A stretch of 25,478 bases of DNA from Solibaculum_A intestinale. Its GTDB lineage: Bacteria > Bacillota > Clostridia > Oscillospirales > Acutalibacteraceae. The position numbers were made by a program, and so were the translations under genes. Shown piece by piece: positions 6,991 through 14,449 of the stretch. Under the pieces are notes generated by a model. That model ran no database searches. It was not told the origin of the DNA and worked only from the letters and a program-made list of their open reading frames with translations. Numbering within the stretch: position 1 is the first letter of the stretch; each line of letters opens with the position of its first letter. The stretch lies in assembly GCF_040096205.1 (NCBI RefSeq), contig NZ_JBBMFD010000029.1, forward strand, positions 1 through 25,478. The letters are read 5' to 3'.

Positions 6991-8742
6991 TCACATCTGC
7001 GCCGGAAGCCAGATTTCCACGGTGGTACCCTCTCCCAGACGACTGTAAAACCGCAGGCCGTATTCTTCTCCGCAGCAAAGTTTGATGCGCTCGTTGACGT
7101 TTTTGACCCCGATTCCCGAAGCTCTCTCCGGGTCCGCCTCCAAAATCGAACGTCTGGTCTCCTCGTCCATCCCGATGCCGTTGTCGATGACCTGCATGAG
7201 CAGGCGATCCCCTACCTTGCGCACGCAAATGCGGATCAGACCTTTTTCCGCCATCGGCTCGATTCCATGATAGATGGCGTTTTCAATCAGCGGCTGCAGA
7301 ACAATTCGAACTGTCTGGCAACAAAGAGCGTCCTCTTCGGCCTCAATGGAAAAGTCAAACTTGTCCCCATATCGGATCTTCTGGATCACTAGATAGCTTT
7401 TTGCATGGCGCAGCTCTTCCTCCACCGTCAGGGACGCGTCTCCCTTGCTGATGGTGATACGCAGCAGACTCGCAAGGGAAGTAACCATGGTGACCACGTC
7501 TTCCTTCTTGCCGGTCTCCGCCAGCCATACAATAGAATCGAGAGTGTTATACAAAAAATGGGGATTGATCTGGGCCTGCAGAGCTCGGATCTCGCTTTTG
7601 CGAAGCAGGTCCTTTTCCTCAATAACCTCATCCATCAGGCTCCGGATTTTCTCAATCATGGCGTTAAAGGATTTGCTCAGTTCCCGGATTTCGTAAGCGC
7701 CCTGTTCCGGTGCGCGGATGGCAAGAGCGCCGTTTTCCACCCGGCGCATCAAGGTTTGCAGCCTGCGGATGGGGCTCGTCACAAACCCGGCCACCTGAAT
7801 GGAAATAAAGAAGGCAAACAGGATGGCAAACAAAATCATAATTCCGATAAACATCCACATTTCCTGGCTGGTTGCAAGAGCCTCCGACATACTTGCCACA
7901 CTGACAATTTTCCAATCGGCAAAATTCACCGAGCAAATGTTGACCGCATATTCCGCTCCATCCCGCTCAATGGTATAGCCCCCGTCCTCCCTTTGTCCGG
8001 CCAAATACAGGTCTTCACTGTCCACCTCTGAATAGAGCACCTCTTTCTGAGGATGATAAATAAATTTTCCTTCCGAACTGACCACAAAAATGTAACCGGA
8101 TTCGCCCAAATTCACCCGGTTGCAGATGCGGCGAAAAGTCTGAAAATTCATATCCACCAGCAGCACGGCGCTGTGATAATTGCCTTTCTGGAGCCATTCA
8201 ATCTTCCGGCTGTAAGTGATGACCCAATCGCGTTTTTCTTGAAATAAGTTCTGGACATGGGGCGGAGAAAAAGTGGGCTCCCCATTGGCTTTAATCGCTC
8301 TGGTAAACCAGATGCGTTCGGAATAATTGTCATAGTTGGGCGTAAGGTCAACCGAAGACGCACGCATCCGCCCGGTTACGGTAAAATCCGCCACGGTCTC
8401 CACACTTGGATGCAGCTTGTGGGCGATGTAGAACACTTCCTGCTTTTTTTCGCTTTGCTGCGTGGCCAAAAGCTCTTCAATAAGCAGAGAGGTATTGTGC
8501 ATCTCATTCAGATACATTTCCAGGTTTTCCGCCACCTGGTTAATGAGCTGCTGGTTGGTCTGCAAGGTCGCGGTACGCATCATCTCGCTGGAATGCATAA
8601 AAATGCTTCCTGCAAAAAACAAAATGATCAGAAACACAATCACCGTAGTGCAAATCGTAATGATCGACTGAAACCCATTGAGACGAAAATTATACCGAAG
8701 TGTTTCTCTCCACTTGCTCCCTTTGTGCTTTCCTTTTTTCAT
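6991..8742 (-). CDS. two-component sensor histidine kinase (YesM/LytS type)
   Basis: A 583-residue membrane kinase. A first membrane helix (about residues 25-48) is followed by a large extracellular sensor (49-293) of the dCache kind, a second helix (about 295-318), a HAMP linker (319-372), and the HisKA-7 type kinase core: the phosphorylated H395 in QINPHFLYN, the N-box PLIENAIYHG (484-493), DNGIGM (520-525) and GIGVKNVNERI (543-553). Kinases of this class usually sense oligosaccharides or their binding proteins and phosphorylate AraC-type response regulators. It follows its partner regulator by 28 bases on the same strand. AAGGGCAGGG precedes the start. No sugar transporter adjoins the pair, so the target is not visible here. 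Confidence 0.95.
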   Translation of the reverse strand: MKKGKHKGSKWRETLRYNFRLNGFQSIITICTTVIVFLIILFFAGSIFMHSSEMMRTATLQTNQQLINQVAENLEMYLNEMHNTSLLIEELLATQQSEKKQEVFYIAHKLHPSVETVADFTVTGRMRASSVDLTPNYDNYSERIWFTRAIKANGEPTFSPPHVQNLFQEKRDWVITYSRKIEWLQKGNYHSAVLLVDMNFQTFRRICNRVNLGESGYIFVVSSEGKFIYHPQKEVLYSEVDSEDLYLAGQREDGGYTIERDGAEYAVNICSVNFADWKIVSVASMSEALATSQEMWMFIGIMILFAILFAFFISIQVAGFVTSPIRRLQTLMRRVENGALAIRAPEQGAYEIRELSKSFNAMIEKIRSLMDEVIEEKDLLRKSEIRALQAQINPHFLYNTLDSIVWLAETGKKEDVVTMVTSLASLLRITISKGDASLTVEEELRHAKSYLVIQKIRYGDKFDFSIEAEEDALCCQTVRIVLQPLIENAIYHGIEPMAEKGLIRICVRKVGDRLLMQVIDNGIGMDEETRRSILEADPERASGIGVKNVNERIKLCCGEEYGLRFYSRLGEGTTVEIWLPAQM

Positions 8743-8770
8743 ATCCCTGCCCTTTCACAGCCGGCGGCAG

Positions 8771-10387
8771 TCATACTTGTCCATTCTGATTTTTTTTGCG
8801 GTATTCGCTGGGAGTCATACCGTAATATTTCTTGAAGCAGAAGCTGAAATACCGCGGATCGGAAAAACCGGTTCGCTCGGAGATCTCAAAATTTTTCATA
8901 GATGTATCCATCAGCAGACGATGCGCCGCCTCCATGCGGGTTTTCATCAGATAAGTGCCGAAGGTGGAGCCGGTGTTTTTCTTAAAAATATAGGTAAAAT
9001 AGCTGGGGCTGATAAAGAGATGATTGCTGATGGTGGTAAGGGTCAAATCGGTATCCGAATAGTTCTGCTTAATGTATTCCTTCGCCTGTTCGACAATGTG
9101 CTGGTTGTTTTCCTGACGCCCCGCGGAGATGCCCCGAGCCTTGTCCAGGCTGAACTGCAGCATCCGCTCGCACAGACCCTGCACCGACTGGATGGACAGG
9201 ATTTCGTTCATCTGCTTCTCGTCCAGGGAAAAGGGTTGGTCGTCGGACAGGGAAAACTCCCGCAGCAGGATGACCATAAGCACAATGGTCGTTCCCTTGA
9301 TCGAAGAAAGTGAAGCCCCTCTTTTGACATAACCGGTATAAAGAAGCGGGACGATTTTACGGATTTCACCCTCGTCATTGGAACGGATGGCCGCAACGAG
9401 ACTCGCCTCCAACTTGTCCGTTTTCTCCGTTTGAGGCCGGCCCGGTTCCAGATCTTCCACGCAGATGACCCGGTTCGGTCCTAGGGAAATGCGGTATTCC
9501 AGGGCGTTGACTGCGCGCTGGTAAGCCCCGCGGATTTCCTCAAGGTGCTCGCATGCGGAGCCCACGCCTACGGTGACAGTAAAATTCAGGTACTTTTCAA
9601 TACTCCAGCGGATTTCCTCCGCCGCGTCCAGGCTTTCGTTTTTCAAACGGAAAAGGCTCTCGTTTTTCAGGCAGCCAATGACAGCGATGCGCTCGCCCTG
9701 CATAAAGCAGACCCCCAGCTTCCTTGCACGCACGATTTCCTCCACAATGTTGAGAATGGCATAGCGAGACAGCTCCTGGTCTTCCTCAGAAAAGCCTCTT
9801 TTTTCATTCGCAAAGCTGTCCACGCTGACCGCCAACGGCAGATACATGCTTCCGCTGAGTTCCTCCACTGCGTAAAAATCCCGGCGGTACTCCGCTTCTT
9901 CACGAGTACAGTTCTCGGATATCAGCCAGTTGAGAAAAGTGCTGCGCAAAAGAGGAAGCTCCCGCTGCAAAGACGCACGCAGATGCTCTACCCCCCGCTT
10001 CTCTTCCTTCTCTGCATCGAGCTGTTCTTTGAGCTTTAAAAGGGTTTTGGTCATCCCTGCGGCGGAGATGGGCTTTAATATGTATTCGCTCACGTCAAGG
10101 TCAATCGCGGATTTTGCATAGGAAAAATCGTCAAACCCCGTGACAAAGAGAATCTTCACGTCCTTATATTTCTGACGCACCCGGCGGGACAGCTCAATCC
10201 CGTCGAGCACCGGCATCTTGATATCGGTAATGATAACATCAGGGCACTCGGCCTCCACCAGCTCCAGCACTTCCATGCCATTCTCGCAAAAACCGGTAAC
10301 CGTGAAACCGCACTGCTCCCAATCAATGATTTTCTGGATGCCTTCCCGCACGATTCGTTCATCATCGGCAAATATCAGCTTGTACAT
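8771..10387 (-). CDS. AraC-type response regulator (YesN-like)
   Basis: A 538-residue regulator. The receiver domain (1-120) has the acidic pocket D8/D9, the phosphorylated D55 in IITDIKMP, T83 and K105. The long middle part (about 130-420) is the poorly characterised linker typical of YesN-like proteins. The C-terminal 105 residues carry two AraC helix-turn-helix units (LTTISNHLFISPSYFTYIF and FEISERTGFSDPRYFSFCF) ending in the usual GMTPSEYR. It probably activates sugar-uptake or glycoside-use genes elsewhere when phosphorylated by the neighbouring kinase. GGGGG precedes the start. Its own promoter and a hairpin at the predicted transcript start lie upstream. Confidence 0.95.
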   Translation of the reverse strand: MYKLIFADDERIVREGIQKIIDWEQCGFTVTGFCENGMEVLELVEAECPDVIITDIKMPVLDGIELSRRVRQKYKDVKILFVTGFDDFSYAKSAIDLDVSEYILKPISAAGMTKTLLKLKEQLDAEKEEKRGVEHLRASLQRELPLLRSTFLNWLISENCTREEAEYRRDFYAVEELSGSMYLPLAVSVDSFANEKRGFSEEDQELSRYAILNIVEEIVRARKLGVCFMQGERIAVIGCLKNESLFRLKNESLDAAEEIRWSIEKYLNFTVTVGVGSACEHLEEIRGAYQRAVNALEYRISLGPNRVICVEDLEPGRPQTEKTDKLEASLVAAIRSNDEGEIRKIVPLLYTGYVKRGASLSSIKGTTIVLMVILLREFSLSDDQPFSLDEKQMNEILSIQSVQGLCERMLQFSLDKARGISAGRQENNQHIVEQAKEYIKQNYSDTDLTLTTISNHLFISPSYFTYIFKKNTGSTFGTYLMKTRMEAAHRLLMDTSMKNFEISERTGFSDPRYFSFCFKKYYGMTPSEYRKKNQNGQV

Positions 10388-10421
10388 ATTACGTGTCCCC
10401 CTGTCGCAGCGTGCCTACGCA

Positions 10422-10460
10422 AAATGTGCGATACTATGTTTTAAATAGTATCGCACATTT
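10422..10460 (-). promoter_or_regulatory. inverted repeat at the predicted 5' end of the response-regulator mRNA
   Basis: Two perfect 15-base arms around a 9-base loop. The predicted start of transcription from the upstream promoter is at about 10460, the first base of the hairpin, so the RNA would start with this stem. It may stabilise the mRNA, bind a repressor at +1, or act as a weak terminator for spoIIR (only four T follow on the minus strand). Confidence 0.6.
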
Positions 10461-10466
10461 CATCAA

Positions 10467-10496
10467 ATATTACAAGTATTTGCCCGATTTTGTCAA
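10467..10496 (-). promoter_or_regulatory. promoter of the response regulator/kinase operon
   Basis: On the minus strand a perfect TTGACA (-35) and TAATAT (-10) are separated by 18 bases. A palindromic CAAACGTTTG overlaps the -35; it resembles half-conserved CcpA or LacI-type operators (about three mismatches from the cre consensus), so repression by a sugar regulator is possible. Confidence 0.75.
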
Positions 10497-10519
10497 ACGT
10501 TTGGATAGATTTACAAAGG

Positions 10520-11128
10520 TTAGGCAAACCAGCTTTCCACCGCGGCTTTGATCTCCTCAAACCATTCCACAAGTTTGAATTTGACCTCGTATTTTACGCC
10601 GCCCTGCACAATGTCCATCTGGCTGGCGTTGAGCACATCGGTGAGCTGCTTGTGGTTCTGCGCCACCGGCAGACAGAGGGGCGGGAACATGACGCACCAC
10701 CAGTTTTGCCCTTCGCCGGTCCCGATGAGGACACGAACGGCGTCGTAATCCCCGGCAGGCATGGTGATGGAATCGTACTGCTTGGTCGAAAAATACATAT
10801 GAGTCAATTCAACTGTAACCGGGTAATCGTAGCCTTGTTTTTTGATTTCGTCCTCGGCGGCCGCCTGCAAATCGGGCAGCCATTCCTGCGCCCGCTCCAT
10901 GGTTTCCTGTTTATCTTCCATATGTTCAAACAAACCCGCCGACTCTTCCAGAATGCGGTCGCGCACCTGCAGTTTCAGGGCCTGGTCCTCTTCGCTGTCG
11001 GAATTGGCCAGGACATGGATGCGCAGGATATCCTCGCGAATCTGCGCGCAGTCGGAAGCAAAGCCGGACATGCTGACGACGGTGACAAGGATGACGGCGA
11101 TTAGGAGTGCTGCAATCAGTTTACGCAT
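10520..11128 (-). CDS. spoIIR: stage II sporulation protein R
   Basis: A forespore-made signalling protein that is exported and triggers processing of pro-sigma-E in the mother cell through SpoIIGA. The 202-residue protein starts with a hydrophobic export segment (residues 3-23) and then shows the family signature ILRIHVLANSDSEEDQALKL (about 34-53) followed by VRDRIL; the C-terminal half contains the YDAVRVLIGTGEGQNWWCVMFPPLC segment typical of SpoIIR. GGGCGGG stands before the start. It is transcribed alone, with a candidate sigma-F/G promoter just upstream. Its presence is the best evidence that the organism forms endospores. Confidence 0.95.
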   Translation of the reverse strand: MRKLIAALLIAVILVTVVSMSGFASDCAQIREDILRIHVLANSDSEEDQALKLQVRDRILEESAGLFEHMEDKQETMERAQEWLPDLQAAAEDEIKKQGYDYPVTVELTHMYFSTKQYDSITMPAGDYDAVRVLIGTGEGQNWWCVMFPPLCLPVAQNHKQLTDVLNASQMDIVQGGVKYEVKFKLVEWFEEIKAAVESWFA

Positions 11129-11163
11129 GGGGAATCCCGCCCTTTCTCTGTTTCGCTACTTGC

Positions 11164-11191
11164 AGTATGGGCGGGGGATTTCGAAATATGC
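11164..11191 (-). promoter_or_regulatory. candidate sigma-F/sigma-G promoter of spoIIR
   Basis: On the minus strand, GCATA (-35) and GCCCATACT (-10) are separated by 14 bases, about 36 bases before spoIIR. The forespore consensus is roughly GYATA and GGNNANANT, so there is one mismatch in the -10. SpoIIR is a known sigma-F target, which supports the reading. Confidence 0.5.
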
Positions 11192-11314
11192 AAAGGCGTA
11201 AGAAAATATTGGTAATTCTTTTTGGGAGTGATTTCTCCATGTAACAGGCTGCATGTCAGCCAAACGAAACCAGAAATCGCCGGTTTTGTCTTTTTGTATC
11301 GCAGAAGATAACAG

Positions 11315-11347
11315 AAAAAGGGGAAGCGAGCCTCGCTTCCCCTTTTT
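11315..11347. terminator. terminator after the pentapeptide-repeat gene
   Basis: A perfect 15-bp stem with a GCC loop, A-run on the left and T-run on the right. It closes the long leftward operon that starts at 16955, just 14 bases past the last stop codon. Confidence 0.85.
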
Positions 11348-11360
11348 TATACTAGTCCAG

Positions 11361-12026
11361 CTATTTGACGACCAGGCCCATCAGCCCGGCAAGACCCGCC
11401 GCCTGGTAGGCGGTGACAATCGCTCCGCGAAGCTCCAAAAGCCCGCTGGACACCTGAATACCCACCAATGTGCTGGCGGTAAAATCCAGGCCGGCCAGAG
11501 GCGTGCGAAAGAAGCTTGCGCCGGTGAAATCTACCTCCTCTAAGCTTACGATTTTTAGTTCGCACTGGGTCAGGCTTGCCCCGTCTAACTTGCTCGACTG
11601 GATGCGCATGCCCTGCACCTTGGCGCCGTCAAAGTTCGCAAAGGACAAAAGGCTTCGCTCCACGGTCACCTGCCGCAGGCGGCTTTCGGAAAACACGGCA
11701 CCGATCCCTTTGCAGGAAAGAAACCGGACACGCTGGAAAAATCCGTCGGTAAAGACGCAATTGGACAGGTCGCACCCTTGAAAAAGCACATCCGTAAAGG
11801 AAGCGCCTTCCAAACAGCAGCCGAGAAACCGGCAGCCCTCAAAAGCTGCCCCGGAAAAGGACAAGCCGGACAGGTCCTCCCCCGTGAGCACCGCCCCTTT
11901 CACTCGCCTGCCGGCAACCGGGCGCTCTTCCTGCCTGCAGAGTGCGGCAAGGGCGGCAAAATCCGGTTCCAGCGGCAGGGCATCCAGTTCGGAAAGCCGG
12001 GGAAGTTGTGGCTGTTTTTGTTCCAT
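11361..12026 (-). CDS. pentapeptide-repeat protein (221 aa)
   Basis: After about 45 non-repeat residues the protein consists of successive A(D/N)LXX-like pentapeptides: LTGEDLSGLSFSGAAFEGC, then CDLSNCVFTDG, FANFDGAKVQG and SKLDGASLTQ. Such stretches form a right-handed four-sided beta helix. Some family members mimic DNA and protect gyrase (Qnr, MfpA), but most have no known function, and nothing here points to gyrase. It ends in a hydrophobic stretch (about 200-220) that could be a buried cap or a weak membrane anchor. The start at 12026 is chosen for AGGAAGG before it; it begins one base after the stop of the MmcQ/YjbR gene, so translation is probably coupled. Confidence 0.85.
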   Translation of the reverse strand: MEQKQPQLPRLSELDALPLEPDFAALAALCRQEERPVAGRRVKGAVLTGEDLSGLSFSGAAFEGCRFLGCCLEGASFTDVLFQGCDLSNCVFTDGFFQRVRFLSCKGIGAVFSESRLRQVTVERSLLSFANFDGAKVQGMRIQSSKLDGASLTQCELKIVSLEEVDFTGASFFRTPLAGLDFTASTLVGIQVSSGLLELRGAIVTAYQAAGLAGLMGLVVK

Positions 12027-12027
12027 G

Positions 12028-12387
12028 TTATCCTTCCTCGATGTCCCGCTGCACCCGCTTGGGCAGGCTTCGCAGCACGGTTTCATAAGCCTTATCAATC
12101 ATTTCACGCACCAGGTCGTCGGGCACCGCCCCTTGCAGAAAAAGTGAATTCCAATGCTCTTTGTTCATATAGTAGCCGGGAACAATGTCCGGATACTGCT
12201 GGCGTAAAAACCGGCCGAAGTCCGGCGGGAGCTTTAAGGTGAAAATCGGGTTTCCTTCCTTATCCCCGCCCTGCATGGCGAACATTTTCCCGCCTACCTG
12301 GTACCGGGTGGCCTCCCATTCCTCCTTATAGTCCTTCACCACGCCCTTTTTCGAAAGGCAGTATGCGTCGATCCATGGATACGGCAT
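12028..12387 (-). CDS. MmcQ/YjbR family protein
   Basis: A 119-residue protein of the MmcQ/YjbR family, small proteins with a CyaY-like fold sometimes called DNA-binding; their cellular role is unknown. Family features visible are the W-containing start (PYPWIDAYCLSKKG), the FTLKLPPDFGRFLRQQYPDIVPGYYMNKEHWNSL core with the typical GYYMNK(E/R)HW motif, and a C-terminal helix with the pattern MIDKAYETVLRSLPK. An in-frame ATG overlaps the ispE stop as TGATG, but the later ATG at 12387 is preferred because AGGAG lies 7 bases before it and the length then equals the family norm. Downstream, the pentapeptide-repeat gene begins after a single base. Confidence 0.9.
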   Translation of the reverse strand: MPYPWIDAYCLSKKGVVKDYKEEWEATRYQVGGKMFAMQGGDKEGNPIFTLKLPPDFGRFLRQQYPDIVPGYYMNKEHWNSLFLQGAVPDDLVREMIDKAYETVLRSLPKRVQRDIEEG

Positions 12388-12410
12388 AAGGTTCTCCTTT
12401 CCGGTTTTCA

Positions 12411-13280
12411 TCAATCGTCCAGAATGCAGCCGTAAGGGACCGGCTGGGTCACAAACACCCGTTCGTATTCCGTCTTGAGAATGCTCGCGCATCGTTCGGC
12501 GTCCCCTTTGTCGGCAAATAAGCCGAACACCGTGGAACCGGTGCCGGTCATGCAGGCGCCCGCAGCCCCGTTTTCTTTCATCACGTCCCGGATGTGGGAA
12601 ACGTCCGGCAGCGTCACCACTTGCTCAAACACGTTGAACAGGCACCTTCCCAGTTCTTCTGCGCCCTCATACAGCGCCAGCGCCGTGCGGTCAAAATCCG
12701 GGTGGACCGGATTTCGCAGCTGGTCAAAGGCGGCGTAGGCCTTGGCGGTGGAAACCCCCTGAGGGGGCCTGGCCAGAACAAAGAAGCAATCTGGCAGGGC
12801 GGGCAAGGGGGACAGCAGCGTTCCCGTCCCCTCGGCGAGCATAGTACCTCCCTGCAGGCAAAAAGGTACGTCGGAACCAATCTGAGCGCCCAGCTCGCAC
12901 AGCTGGTCCATCGTATAGACGCCGCCGGCCAGATGGTTTAACCCGAAAAGGACGGCGGCCGCGTCCGCGCTGCCGCCTGCAAGGCCCGCCATCATGGGGA
13001 TGCGCTTTTTGATTTTGATGGAGATCCCTTCCGTAAAGGCGGGGGTTTTCTTCTGAAAAAGGGCCGCCGCCCGATAGGCGGTGTTCTCCTCGTTGGGGAC
13101 GGCCTCCAGGCCGGGGCAATGAAGCTCAATACCCGGCTCCCGGCTCGGCTTGAGGGAAACCACGTCGCACAGGTCCACCGCCTGCATGATCATCTTGACC
13201 AGGTGAAACCCATCGTCCCGCTTTCCTAAAATGTCCAGCGCCAGGTTGATTTTCGCCGGCGCAATTACATGGATTCGCAC
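12411..13280 (-). CDS. ispE: 4-diphosphocytidyl-2-C-methyl-D-erythritol kinase
   Basis: Uses ATP to phosphorylate CDP-methylerythritol in the MEP route to isoprenoids. The protein of about 289 residues is a GHMP kinase: APAKINLALDILGKRDDG at residues 7-24 with the catalytic K10, the glycine-rich ATP loop PMMAGLAGGSADAAA (95-109), GSDVPF with the catalytic Asp near 137, and the closing MTGTGSTVFGLF. The start is odd: a GTG at 13295 begins inside its own GGAGG and cannot use it, while the GTG at 13280 aligns with the N-terminus of Bacillus IspE but is 14 bases from that site. I use 13280. It lies between the DUF362 gene and the MmcQ/YjbR gene. Confidence 0.95.
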   Translation of the reverse strand: MRIHVIAPAKINLALDILGKRDDGFHLVKMIMQAVDLCDVVSLKPSREPGIELHCPGLEAVPNEENTAYRAAALFQKKTPAFTEGISIKIKKRIPMMAGLAGGSADAAAVLFGLNHLAGGVYTMDQLCELGAQIGSDVPFCLQGGTMLAEGTGTLLSPLPALPDCFFVLARPPQGVSTAKAYAAFDQLRNPVHPDFDRTALALYEGAEELGRCLFNVFEQVVTLPDVSHIRDVMKENGAAGACMTGTGSTVFGLFADKGDAERCASILKTEYERVFVTQPVPYGCILDD

Positions 13281-13303
13281 TTCGGTAATCCGCACCTCCG
13301 TCG

Positions 13304-14449
13304 TTATAAGTCAAACAGTCGAAACCGCCGAATGTCGATGGCCTTCACCGGGCACATCTCGTGGCAGCAATAGCATTTGATGCAGTCCGAATAGGCAATT
13401 ACCGCCTTCTTGTCCACAATCCGAATGGTATGCTGCGGGCAGCTTTCCGCGCATCGTCCGCAGCCGATACAGTCTTTTACCCGGATGTGGGGCTTGGGGG
13501 TCAAAAGCGCTTTGACCGGGCCCCGGAACACCTTGGGCACCCGCATGAGAAAATCCGTCCCCTGATTGGCGGCCTTCTGAAAGTCCGGCTGCATGAGAGA
13601 TTCGATGGGGTCCCCTTCTATCGTCAGTTCTTCCAACGAGGAAGGGCACAGCCCACGGCCCATGGCTTCCCTGAGCATGGCCACCTGTTTGGGTGGTAGG
13701 CCGATAAGAGCACAGGCCGCCACGTCCGCCGCATAAGGGCTGCGGCTGGCGATGAGGGCGGAAAGCGGCCGGGGGCTACCGCCGGAGGGGCCGTTCCCCT
13801 CCATGGCCACGATCCCGTCGCAGATGCTTAGAGAAGGACGGACAAGGTCGCACAGGTCAATAAGCATCCCGGCAAAGTCCTCCTGGTCCGGAAACCGGCA
13901 ATGAAGCTCCGGCTTTAACAGCCCCGGCACGCAGCCGAACAGGTTTTTGACACAGCCGGACAGGGTGGTCATCATATGGGTTTTGAGCTTGGCCACGTCC
14001 ACCACCACGTCCGCCTGCAAAATGGGATCGAGAATCGGAAACTCTCGGCACATTCTCGCGTCCGGCGCCGAGGTCTGGGTCACGCCCAGATCCAGGTTGA
14101 GGGCAACCTTAAGTTCCTCTGCCATGGCAGTCATGCCGCAGCCGTCATAAATGCTTTTGAGTCTTGCTTTGGTATACTGGCCGCTGGGGCTTTCGGCGAT
14201 CAAAAGATCGGTCACGCCCCGGCGGCGCAGGGCTTTCACCACAGCCGCCACCACCGCCGGATGAGTGGTGGTAGCTTCGTCGGGCCGGCGGCGCATGAGC
14301 AGGTTGGGCTTAATCGCTACCCGCTTGCCCGGGCCCACCAGTTCCTCCGCGTGCAGGGCTGCAAAAAGCTCCTCCACCGCCCTATCCACCTCAGCCGTTT
14401 CATACCCGTCGCAGCGCTTGACCACTACCAGCCGGTCGTCGTTATGCAT
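13304..14449 (-). CDS. DUF362 domain protein with C-terminal two-cluster ferredoxin
   Basis: A 381-residue protein. The first 300 residues are a DUF362 domain (IKPNLL, TTTHPAVVAAVVKAL, IAESPSG, VAKLKTHMMTTLSGCVKNLFG), a fold of unknown catalytic role in anaerobes. The last 70 residues carry two [4Fe-4S] motifs, CIGCGRCAESCP and CIKCYCCHEMCP, so it likely moves electrons in the cytoplasm. The ATG at 14449 overlaps the end of the aminotransferase gene by 8 bases and has AAGGGGCGGG before it; the longer frame starting with TTG at 14476 is less likely. Lying between an aminotransferase and ispE, it could supply electrons to the iron-sulphur enzymes IspG or IspH, but that is only a guess from position. 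Confidence 0.88.
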   Translation of the reverse strand: MHNDDRLVVVKRCDGYETAEVDRAVEELFAALHAEELVGPGKRVAIKPNLLMRRRPDEATTTHPAVVAAVVKALRRRGVTDLLIAESPSGQYTKARLKSIYDGCGMTAMAEELKVALNLDLGVTQTSAPDARMCREFPILDPILQADVVVDVAKLKTHMMTTLSGCVKNLFGCVPGLLKPELHCRFPDQEDFAGMLIDLCDLVRPSLSICDGIVAMEGNGPSGGSPRPLSALIASRSPYAADVAACALIGLPPKQVAMLREAMGRGLCPSSLEELTIEGDPIESLMQPDFQKAANQGTDFLMRVPKVFRGPVKALLTPKPHIRVKDCIGCGRCAESCPQHTIRIVDKKAVIAYSDCIKCYCCHEMCPVKAIDIRRFRLFDL

